DNA of 64,000 bases from assembly GCF_014132355.1 (NCBI RefSeq), contig NZ_BLZO01000117.1, positions 90,042 to 154,041 of the forward strand, read 5' to 3'. Below the pieces are notes generated by a model. That model was not told where the DNA came from. It was given only the letters and a program-made list of their open reading frames with translations, and made no database searches. Position 1 is the stretch's first letter. The number at the start of each line of letters is the position of its first letter. Positions 57,154-64,000 of the stretch are shown piece by piece. Origin of the DNA: Okeania sp. KiyG1 (GTDB lineage Bacteria; Cyanobacteriota; Cyanobacteriia; Cyanobacteriales; Microcoleaceae). Position numbers and translations under genes: made by a program.

Positions 57154-57463
57154 TAAAAGCTCCAACTAAATCATCATCCATCTCATCACAAATTTCCAGA
57201 TTATCCTCTACCAAATCAAAATCGGTACAAGTACCATATAAATTAAGTATCCCCTGAGAATGAAGCATATTATTTTGTTTGAAAAATTCAATAAGTTCAA
57301 CATCAGAGAAAAAATTCAGCAGCTCTTTTAGTTCATCAAAATCAATTAATCCTTCTCGAAAATCCTCTAATACAAGATTAGCAATAATCTTTTGTTGTAA
57401 ATTATCCCATTTACCTTGAACTCTTTCCGTTAACTTATCTGGTAAATTAATTTTAATTTGCAT
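57146..57463 (-). CDS. Antitoxin of a VapBC-type pair
   Basis: 105 residues, acidic. N-terminus MQIKINLPDKLTERVQGKWD NLQQK-type helix, then EDFREGLIDFDELKELLNFF, and an acidic C-terminal tail. The position directly before a PIN gene, with overlapping stop and start, marks it as antitoxin. It belongs to a cyanobacterial antitoxin group with no recognised DNA-binding motif. Its partner toxin is broken, so it may be an orphan. Confidence 0.65.
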   Translation of the reverse strand: MQIKINLPDKLTERVQGKWDNLQQKIIANLVLEDFREGLIDFDELKELLNFFSDVELIEFFKQNNMLHSQGILNLYGTCTDFDLVEDNLEICDEMDDDLVGAFNE

Positions 57464-57573
57464 AATTTAAAAATATCCTCACTCTACATTTGACATTTTT
57501 TCTAGGTTTTAGATTAAATATTTGGCGTTAGTGAATCAAGCTATGAAACCTAAATTTGGCAAAATCTAAAATA

Positions 57574-57915
57574 ATTAGGGCTTGGTGATTAACAATCAAA
57601 GTATTCACATATAAAAGTTTCAGCCTTATTAGGTTGAAAAAAAGTACCATATTTTCGGCTAATACCAATTTCCTAGAGTCAGATTACACATAACTTGACA
57701 GCTTAGTTTTCAAGTTTGATAGATACTTTTACAAGTGTTGTTTCAGTTTATGAAATTGGTATAAGAAGGCTCAAAAAGTTAGTCTTTGTATAAGAGTTGG
57801 GCAGAAAAATTAAGGGATAATTCTTACTTCTACCTCCTCTAAATTCCCCATTCCTCCTGTGTCCTGTCTCCTGTATTCTCCCCCCACTAAAAGACTTTTT
57901 CAGCAAACCCTAATT
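57574..57915. mobile_element. MITE-like element, AATTAGGG(T/C)TTG(C/G)TG ends
   Basis: Left end AATTAGGGCTTGGTG (57574-57588), right end CAGCAAACCCTAATT (57901-57915), imperfect inverted repeats of 15 bases. No transposase. Another element (57663-57761) lies inside it. Confidence 0.6.
57663..57761. mobile_element. Nested 99-bp element with TACCAATTTC inverted ends
   Basis: TACCAATTTC (57663-57672) and GAAATTGGTA (57752-57761) are perfect inverted repeats flanked by CTAA/TAAG. It lies within the larger MITE-like element. Confidence 0.5.
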
Positions 57916-58170
57916 AGGGGTGAAGTAGATTTGAGTTGAAACTGAAATAATATCACCTCAATGTTTGTAAGCATTTCCTACGGAATCCTGCGCAAACAGC
58001 TATTAGGAGTTAGCTATCAGCAATTAGTAATGAATAATTACTTCTCAGGTTTATAAACGGGACTTTTGCAGTAAATTTTTATTCTTTCTCAATTTCAAAG
58101 GTTGCTTTTACCTTGTCAAAAATTAATAACTGATAGCTAATAGCTGACAGCTGAACGCTTATCAATATTT

Positions 58171-58357
58171 AGGGTTTGCTGATTAAATATCAAATAATTA
58201 ATTGCCAGATAAAGTTTTTAGCCTTTTTAGGTATAGAAAAATTACATGATTTTCAGCTCTTCATGCTCAAAAAGGAGCGCATTTTTAGCCCATAGTTGGG
58301 CAAAAAAAATCTTCCACACTCCCCTACTCCTTAAAAAAGACTTTTTCAGCAAACCCT
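58171..58357. mobile_element. MITE-like element with perfect AGGGTTTGCTGA ends
   Basis: AGGGTTTGCTGA (58171-58182) and TCAGCAAACCCT (58346-58357) are perfect 12-base inverted repeats; the interior includes GCCTTTTTAGG and CTCAAAAAGGAGC. Single ends of the same family occur near 6427, 26960, 34106 and 45455. Confidence 0.65.
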
Positions 58358-58430
58358 ATTTATCTTTAAACTCGCCCCTATAACTCAGATATCTCAGCCA
58401 AATATTCCAAATTCTATAGATAACTGAAAA

Positions 58431-59393
58431 CTAACTACGGTCAATTTCTGCCAAAATTTCATCTAAGATTTCTTGGGCACCCTGTTTTCTCAATTTCTGA
58501 GCTAATCCAATACCTATTTGTTCCGCATCATTAACACCACCAATAACAACATCCTTAACTAATTTCTGACCATCTAAACTAGCAACAATACCAGTTAAAG
58601 TCAGTTGTTCCCCCTCTACTTTAGTATTGACACCAATAGGAACTTGACACCCACCTTCCAACTCTCTCAAAAAAGCACGTTCGGCATAACATCTCTGAGC
58701 CGTAGAAGTATGTTCCAAACTCTTCAATAGATCGAGAATATCATTATCTCCAGCACGACATTCTATTCCCAAAGCACCTTGCCCAACAGCATGAAGAGAA
58801 ACCTCTGGCGGTATAACCTGATGAATCCGATCGCCCATACCCAATCTATGCAAACCAGCAAAAGCTAGGATTAGGGCATCATACTCTCCAGCATCCAGTT
58901 TTGCTAGTCTAGTATTGAGATTTCCACGAACATCCTTAAATTCAAAATGTGGGTAATGGTGACGGAGTTGTGCCAAACGTCTCAAGGAAGATGTACCAAT
59001 AACAGCACCTTCTGGCAAAGCTTCAAGTTGTTTATCTTTGAACTTTTCATGGACGACTAGAGCATCTGCCGGGTTTTCCCGTTCGGTGACACAACCTAAA
59101 ACTAAACCTTCTGGCAGATTTGTAGGTAAGTCTTTGAGAGAATGAACTGCTAAATCAGTTTCGTTTTGCAGCATTCCCAACTCTAGTTCTTTGGTAAAAA
59201 GCCCTTTATCCCCAATTTTTGCTAAGGCTACATCTAGAATTTTGTCTCCTTGAGTAGACATAGTGTGGACTTCAAATGTGATATTTGGGAAATTTTTCTG
59301 GAGTTCTTCTTGTACCCAGTAGGTTTGAACTAAAGCGAGTTGACTTTTGCGGGAACCGATCCTAACGGTACGAGTAGGGGCAGATACTGTCAT
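58431..59393 (-). CDS. hemC: Hydroxymethylbilane synthase (porphobilinogen deaminase)
   Basis: Joins four porphobilinogens into hydroxymethylbilane in haem and chlorophyll synthesis. 320 residues. [17 protein letters not shown], the catalytic Asp and Arg region [41 protein letters not shown] and the cofactor Cys249 in [10 protein letters not shown], which binds the dipyrromethane primer, are all present. ATG 59393 gives the usual N-terminus. Repeats of TTAGAAGTTAAAATTTAGAA lie upstream. Confidence 0.97.
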   Translation of the reverse strand: MTVSAPTRTVRIGSRKSQLALVQTYWVQEELQKNFPNITFEVHTMSTQGDKILDVALAKIGDKGLFTKELELGMLQNETDLAVHSLKDLPTNLPEGLVLGCVTERENPADALVVHEKFKDKQLEALPEGAVIGTSSLRRLAQLRHHYPHFEFKDVRGNLNTRLAKLDAGEYDALILAFAGLHRLGMGDRIHQVIPPEVSLHAVGQGALGIECRAGDNDILDLLKSLEHTSTAQRCYAERAFLRELEGGCQVPIGVNTKVEGEQLTLTGIVASLDGQKLVKDVVIGGVNDAEQIGIGLAQKLRKQGAQEILDEILAEIDRS

Positions 59394-59589
59394 ATCTTAA
59401 TAATTTCCAGTAAATAATTGTGGTCATTCTTTCTAGAGTACAGTAAAAAGGGGCCTAATTTTAGAAGTCAAAAGTTAAAAGTCAAAAGTCAAAAGTTAGA
59501 ATTTGGGAGTCAAAAATCAAAAGCTAGAAGTTAAAATTTAGAAGTTAAAATTTAGAAGTTAGAAGTAATCCCTGACTGAGTTTAAGTGT

Positions 59590-60410
59590 TTATATATTCA
59601 TTCAGGAATATTAATATCTTCATTTTGTGAAGCTCAAAACATAGGGTCGAATCTTTCCATCTGTCTCCCCCCTCAGTGAAAAGCCAGCAACATTTTCATT
59701 TTAATAAGCTCTTATAAAAAACAGCGGGTCAAAGGATTTTCGGTTCCATCCTCACAAAAATTGTGATATGATAAAGACTATAAGGGGTTGCTCGCCCCTA
59801 CGCATGACTTTTTATTCAACTAAAATTCCTTGTTCATAGAGAATATAGAGAATCAAGTATTCAAGAATGTTTCCCCAGGAAAAATACCAGAAATATCTTC
59901 ATTTTGTGAAGCTCAAATTGTGAAGTTCAAAACAGATGTGTTTTTCCCGCAGTTGAATCTTTCCATCTATCGCCCCCTCAGTGAAAAGCCAGAAATATTT
60001 TCATTTTAGTAAGCTCTAAAAATCAGCGGGTCAAAGGATTTTCGGTTCCATCCTCACAAAAATTGTGATATGATAAAGACTATAAGGGGTTGCTCGCCCC
60101 TACGCATGACTTTTTATTCAACTAAAATTCCTTGTTCATAGATAATCAAGTATTCAGGAATATTTATCAAACCCAGAAATATCCTCATCTCGTGAAGCTT
60201 AAAACAGATGTGTTTTTCCCGCAGTCGAATCTTTCCATCTATCACCCCTCCGTGAAAAACCAGCAATATTTTCATTCTGTTAAGCTCCAAAAAAAATCAG
60301 GGGGTGAAAGGATTTTCGGCTCTATCCTCACAATTTTTGTGATATCATAAGTAGTATAAGGGGTTGTTCGCCCCTACGCATGACTTTTTATTCAACTAAA
60401 AAAAGTTTAT
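59590..60410 (-). repeat. Three units of the small-ORF repeat family, minus orientation
   Basis: CGCATGACTTTTTATTCAAC occurs at about 59800, 60104 and 60376 and is preceded each time by TATAAGGGGTTGCTCGCCCC and CCTCACAAAAATTGTGATAT. In this group the AGGGG...CCCCT hairpin is perfect. The ORF segments are broken (stops right after the FH motif). Confidence 0.85.
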
Positions 60411-60574
60411 AGTATCTTAGCGATAGAACTCCGTTCCGCTCCGCGATCGCGAATGCTGTAGAAAGGAAAATCAATGTAAAAGATAGCAAATGGAGAAAGG
60501 GAACAGGAACGGACAAGATGCCCATTCCACAAAACTGTTAAAATATCAAATCCAGTAGCATTGGTGTCAAGTGT

Positions 60575-60643
60575 GACCCCCTACTCCCCTACTCCCCTAC
60601 TCCCCTACTCCCCTACTCCCCTACTCCCCCACTCCCCTACCAC
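60575..60643. repeat. Short tandem repeat CTCCCCTA
   Basis: About eight copies of ACTCCCCT, ending eight bases before the CHAT gene's stop. Confidence 0.93.
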
Positions 60644-60650
60644 CGAGGAC

Positions 60651-63419
60651 TTACCAAGGACTACCAACCATAGTAAATCCTGCCCAATAATAAGGATGAG
60701 ATAAATTCTTATTCTCAAACTTTCTTAGTGCCGACGGTAACATTACAGAGCCATAGGAACCAGTACCCTTTAACTGACCTTCTGCAATAACTACTTCCCC
60801 TCGCAACATTGCTAACTGTGCTTGCCGTAAAGCTTCTGATTTAATCTTAGACTCATTTAAGTGAGCGTAAAATTCTGTCATTAACCCTAATGTCCCTTCA
60901 TCACTCACATACCACACACTAGCTAAAGCTGACTTGACTCCTGCTGCGACTGCCAACCCGGCAAAACCTAATTCGGCATTTTTATCACCAAAGGCAGTAC
61001 GACAAGCTGACAATACCAACAATTCTACTGGAGGTTGATTCCAGCCTAGTTCTCGCATTTGGTCTAGCCTTAATTGTTCGTCTCCCCATAATTGAATATA
61101 TGATTTATTAGCTTTTCCTGCTCGAAATTCTGCATGAGTTGCCAGGTGAATTATGGGATAAGGATAATTTTGTCGTTGAGCTAATAGGTTGTTGTAAGTG
61201 AATTCTTGATTGAGAAATTTTTTACCTTTCCACAATTTTTGAGAAATAGTTTCTAATTCTACGGGTACTGCTGGTAAGGGAATCTTTCCAATAAACTCAC
61301 TAGCTCCCATTGCTAATACTTGGGTATCTTCAAGAGTTCGATAGTTACTATCCATTAAGCTGATACTAGGAATCAAACTCAGACTATATTTTTCCACCAT
61401 AAATTGTTTACCGTCGTGTAATGCAGCTACAGGTAATGTCCGTAAACCTTCATCCATACTGAATAGTAAAGTATTGACATTAGCTGCTTCTATTTCAGTT
61501 GATAGGGGTGCAATTAGCAAATCATATAATTTTTGTGCTGGCAACAGATAGTTTTGAGTAAAGCGTTCCTCTGGATTAGTAATATAGAGGCGTAACTGTA
61601 GCACAAGTTTCATCAATTCCTCGCGCTTGACACCGGGAATAGTTTTCACGATGGGGGTATTACCTGGTGTATATAATACTAACTGCAATTCTTCTGGGTA
61701 AACCGTGACATAGATAATTGCTGAATTATTTTCTGTTTGACGGTCAATTTCTGCCAGAACTTCTCTAATATTTTTTGTAGATGTTTTTTGCCGTGAGAAG
61801 TTTTTTCCAAAATAGTCGGCAAATGTATCGCTGCGACCTTTTTCTATAGTTGCTAATTTTTGGAAGTTGGCGAGGGTATTTTGGGCTGTTCTATTGAGAC
61901 TAGAGATTTTCGGTATAGTTGCCTCTCTATTACCATCAATTAATAGTTGGTCGATACTAATAAAATCAGTAAAATTAATACCGCCTTCAATTTTGGTTTC
62001 ATAACTTTCTAGTATAATTAGAAAATCATCATCTTCTAGATTTGCTCCCTTTTTTATTCCTGGAGGAGTAGTTTCAGAACTAATTAATATAGTTCCCGTT
62101 TCTCCTGTTATGACATTAACATCGATATTGCCCTCAACAATTATTGCCTCTTTTCCAAATATATTTACCTCTCCAGCATTACCAGAAAATTCTCCTCCAG
62201 TAGCACTAATATTTCCGGCAAAATAATTTTTTCCATCTGACAAAATTATGACTTTTCCACCCTCTCCATTCTCAACAGTATCAGCAGAAATAATCGTCTT
62301 TTCATTAATCAAAATTTCCACAGAATTAGGAACAACTTCATTACCTTGAAAATTACCTCCAATTGATACTATATCGCCTCCATTTACACTATTGGCGTTA
62401 ATATTGGCATCAATAACTGCTACGCGATCGCCTAACACATTAATTTGTCCCCCAATATTATATCCCCCCCTGACCCCCCTTTGAAAGGGGGGGGGAGTTG
62501 TGGACACATCAAGACTTCCAGAGGCAATAACCGTTCCTGGTACGTCATCTATTATGGTATTTGAACCGTCTAATACTACATCACCTTGAGAATTAATGCT
62601 AACAGATGTGGCATGATTTATTTCCCCTCCTGTCAATAATTCAGGTAACAATAGTACAGGCAAAAAACTAGGAATAGTCACCCTATTTCCAACTGTTGGA
62701 GATACTTCCAAACTTAATAAATTCCCTGGTTGAGAAATTTTTATGGTACTATTACCTTCTACTGCTGCGATATTAATGTTACCACCAGCAGTGGAGAGCT
62801 GCCCAATATTAATGACTGTACCACCAAGTAAAGTGAGATTATTTTCGGGTTTTAAACGTAGGTTGCCTTCATTAATTATAACGCCTGGGTCTGAGGTGTT
62901 AAATCTATATCCACTAGAGTTTCCTACTAGATTTGAGTAATCATTGTTTCCTATCGCTGTAAACCAGGAGTTGTTGTTGTTAAAGCCTATGTCTGTAGCT
63001 GTGGTGACGCTGAATGAAGCAGGAATATTCAGACTGGCATTTTTACCAAATATCACACCTACGGGGTTCATTAACAAGAGATTGGAATTACCGCCAATTA
63101 CTTGTATCTGACCGTTAATAATTGAGGCATTTCCACCCGTAACTCTACCGAGAATATTACGGGTGTCTGGGGTAGTCAGGAAATTAGCAGTTTGGCCTGA
63201 ATTTAGGTTGAATTGGTCAAAGCTGTGGAAGAGGTTTGTCCCGTCTCTACTGCGAGTACCTCCTTGAATATTAAATTGATTGCCATTTTGGTTAACTGTT
63301 GTATTTGTGCCATCGTTAGCTGGAGTGATAGATTCAGCTTTTGTCTTGGTTGTAACTACTATTGCTAGTAGAGGTATTAATAGGGATAAGAGATAGCGCT
63401 TAACTGTTAAACTTTTCAT
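60651..63419 (-). CDS. Secreted haemagglutinin-type (two-partner secretion) domain fused to a CHAT protease
   Basis: 922 residues from ATG 63419 (MKSLTVKRYLLSLLIPLL, a signal peptide); 13 upstream residues in the longer reading lack a reason. The N-terminal domain is a TPS/filamentous haemagglutinin exoprotein type: NGNQFNIQGGTRSRDGTNLF, LLLMNPVGVIFGKNA and VGVIFGKNASLNIPASFS. A beta-helical stretch rich in Asn/Gly follows. The C-terminal 300 residues form a CHAT domain, a caspase-like fold, with His762 in HLATHAEF and Cys806 in LVLSACRTAFG plus GVKSALASVWYVSD. The catalytic pair is intact. A palindromic repeat (about 62460-62495) encodes an in-frame TPPPFQRGVRGGYN insert. Fusions like this recur in filamentous cyanobacteria; target and trigger are unknown. 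No TpsB partner gene is in the window. Confidence 0.92.
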   Translation of the reverse strand: MKSLTVKRYLLSLLIPLLAIVVTTKTKAESITPANDGTNTTVNQNGNQFNIQGGTRSRDGTNLFHSFDQFNLNSGQTANFLTTPDTRNILGRVTGGNASIINGQIQVIGGNSNLLLMNPVGVIFGKNASLNIPASFSVTTATDIGFNNNNSWFTAIGNNDYSNLVGNSSGYRFNTSDPGVIINEGNLRLKPENNLTLLGGTVINIGQLSTAGGNINIAAVEGNSTIKISQPGNLLSLEVSPTVGNRVTIPSFLPVLLLPELLTGGEINHATSVSINSQGDVVLDGSNTIIDDVPGTVIASGSLDVSTTPPPFQRGVRGGYNIGGQINVLGDRVAVIDANINANSVNGGDIVSIGGNFQGNEVVPNSVEILINEKTIISADTVENGEGGKVIILSDGKNYFAGNISATGGEFSGNAGEVNIFGKEAIIVEGNIDVNVITGETGTILISSETTPPGIKKGANLEDDDFLIILESYETKIEGGINFTDFISIDQLLIDGNREATIPKISSLNRTAQNTLANFQKLATIEKGRSDTFADYFGKNFSRQKTSTKNIREVLAEIDRQTENNSAIIYVTVYPEELQLVLYTPGNTPIVKTIPGVKREELMKLVLQLRLYITNPEERFTQNYLLPAQKLYDLLIAPLSTEIEAANVNTLLFSMDEGLRTLPVAALHDGKQFMVEKYSLSLIPSISLMDSNYRTLEDTQVLAMGASEFIGKIPLPAVPVELETISQKLWKGKKFLNQEFTYNNLLAQRQNYPYPIIHLATHAEFRAGKANKSYIQLWGDEQLRLDQMRELGWNQPPVELLVLSACRTAFGDKNAELGFAGLAVAAGVKSALASVWYVSDEGTLGLMTEFYAHLNESKIKSEALRQAQLAMLRGEVVIAEGQLKGTGSYGSVMLPSALRKFENKNLSHPYYWAGFTMVGSPW

Positions 63420-63488
63420 GGTTGAGTTAAATAAATCAGCTCTGATTGAAATGGTCAAATACTATTTTATTCCGGTAAAATTGGAGTT

Positions 63489-63671
63489 ATATCATGTCCG
63501 GATAATTAGTGATAAAAAAACTTTCTCCTTCTTCTCCTGTTCTTGTTCTTCCTTCTTCCTTCTTTCTTCTTCCTTTTTTCTTCTTCTTTCTTCTTTCTTC
63601 TTTCTTCTTTCTTCCCTCCTGACTCCTGACTCCTCGGTCGTTATTTATAACTGTTCAACCGGACATGATAT
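63489..63671. mobile_element. MITE-like element with perfect ATATCATGTCCGG inverted ends
   Basis: ATATCATGTCCGG (63489-63501) and CCGGACATGATAT (63659-63671) are perfect 13-base inverted repeats. The interior is mostly CTTCTTTCTTC tandem repeat (63521-63630). A single end (CGGACATGATAT) also occurs at about 45173. The element lies just upstream of the CHAT gene's start. Confidence 0.7.
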
Positions 63672-64000
63672 TAGAGAAAGTTTATCCAGAGATGCAGATG
63701 TGACAACTGACAACTATGTTGCGATCGCAAAGTAGAACAGACCTTAGTTGTCCTGCTCCCCTAATATTAAATCCGTTGGTTTCTCGTAGGGGGGCCATTC
63801 GGAGCTTTGCGGAACGCATAAGGCATTCGCCCTCTTATATTCTGATCGCCATTCATGCTCAAAACTCAGGGTTTGTAGGGGGTTTGGAGACCAAACCCCT
63901 AAAGGGTGTAAATTGTACCAATGCTACCGGATTTGATATAATCAGGACTTACGCAAATTGACTTTTAAACCGCTATCTGTAGGAGCGAATGGCATTTGCG
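63672..64000. other. Window-end spacer with dispersed fragments
   Basis: No gene. Carries GTAGGGGGGCCATTCGGAGC and AATCAGGACTTACGCAAATT, both of a type common in cyanobacterial spacers, and ATTGTACCAATGCTACCGGA which recurs inverted at about 60545. Confidence 0.55.

Larger units (their letters stand above)
57464..58430. other. Spacer of about 970 bp packed with small inverted-repeat elements
   Basis: No gene. It holds two AGGGTTTGCTG elements, a nested TACCAATTTC element, and the CTTACGGAAT-type and TTTCAATTTCAAAGG dispersed element at about 57964-58150. Confidence 0.7.
59394..60650. other. Spacer of 1.26 kb with the small-ORF repeat family in reverse
   Basis: AAGTCAAAAGTTAAAAGTCA repeats sit next to hemC, followed by the repeat array (59590-60410) and by CTCCCCTACTC repeats next to the CHAT gene. 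No intact gene; the 72-codon reading at 60132 is part of the array. Confidence 0.65.

Noticed and set aside
60132-60350. 72-codon plus-strand reading
   Set aside because: Lies within the inverted repeat-family array and is antisense to the shared reading.
63716-63961. 81-codon reading at the window end
   Set aside because: Composed of dispersed palindromic repeats common in cyanobacterial spacers.

Overview
The window looks like chromosome of a filamentous marine cyanobacterium, most likely Trichodesmium (T. erythraeum or a close relative). The pointers are low GC, HIP1 octamers (GCGATCGC) scattered through genes and spacers, cyanobacterial core genes (nblS, a phasin-like protein, split dnaE), an unusually low gene density (about two thirds coding, less if inteins are discounted), long spacers full of short tandem repeats and dispersed elements, and intein-loaded dnaB and dnaE. 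The species call rests on recall of intein-rich replication genes in that genus, not on a database search.

Layout. 1-4.5 kb: a TnpB gene cut by the window edge, a decayed Ser/Thr kinase-FGE gene, and a KGK-like gene with decayed copies of its own 3' end. 4.8-11.5 kb: purD, the sensor kinase gene nblS, a zinc-ribbon membrane protein, a phasin-like protein and a lipid-anchored FKBP isomerase. 11.6-15.3 kb: a Uma2 nuclease and a broken membrane NACHT ATPase with a membrane-protein neighbour. 15.5-17.1 kb: a tandem array of about 300-390 bp units carrying small ORFs. 17.2-23.2 kb: rplI followed by dnaB, the latter with a 1144-residue intein full of tandem repeats and a second, mini-intein. 23.8-28.9 kb: four ProX-like binding-protein copies, two intact and two dead, with no transporter genes. 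29.1-32.3 kb: a ten-copy satellite leading into thrS. 33.4-41 kb: a RelE-type toxin-antitoxin pair, a membrane GTPase, a 139 bp repeat array with a 27-codon ORF, an SLC12-like cotransporter and a response regulator. 42.4-45 kb: gyrA. 45.7-54.6 kb: a broken HPF1-like gene, then the two halves of split dnaE side by side on the minus strand. 55.7-59.4 kb: a pair of small membrane proteins (one SLATT-like), a decayed VapBC locus and hemC. 60.6-63.4 kb: a secreted haemagglutinin-type protein fused to a CHAT protease.

How it works together. Replication is the main theme: dnaB, gyrA and both dnaE halves lie in this window. Functional helicase and polymerase would require removal of two inteins from DnaB, two cis-inteins from DnaE-N, and one trans-splicing event joining DnaE-N to DnaE-C. 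As written, the C-terminal split-intein half is out of frame by one base in an A8 run, so the polymerase needs slippage, or the base is a sequence error. A second theme is local tandem duplication: it has multiplied intein linkers, gene ends (nblS, the KGK-like gene), a gene leader (thrS) and small ORFs, and short tandem repeats run into the C-termini of several proteins. A third theme is decay: several genes carry single in-frame stops or one-base indels, which need read-level confirmation.
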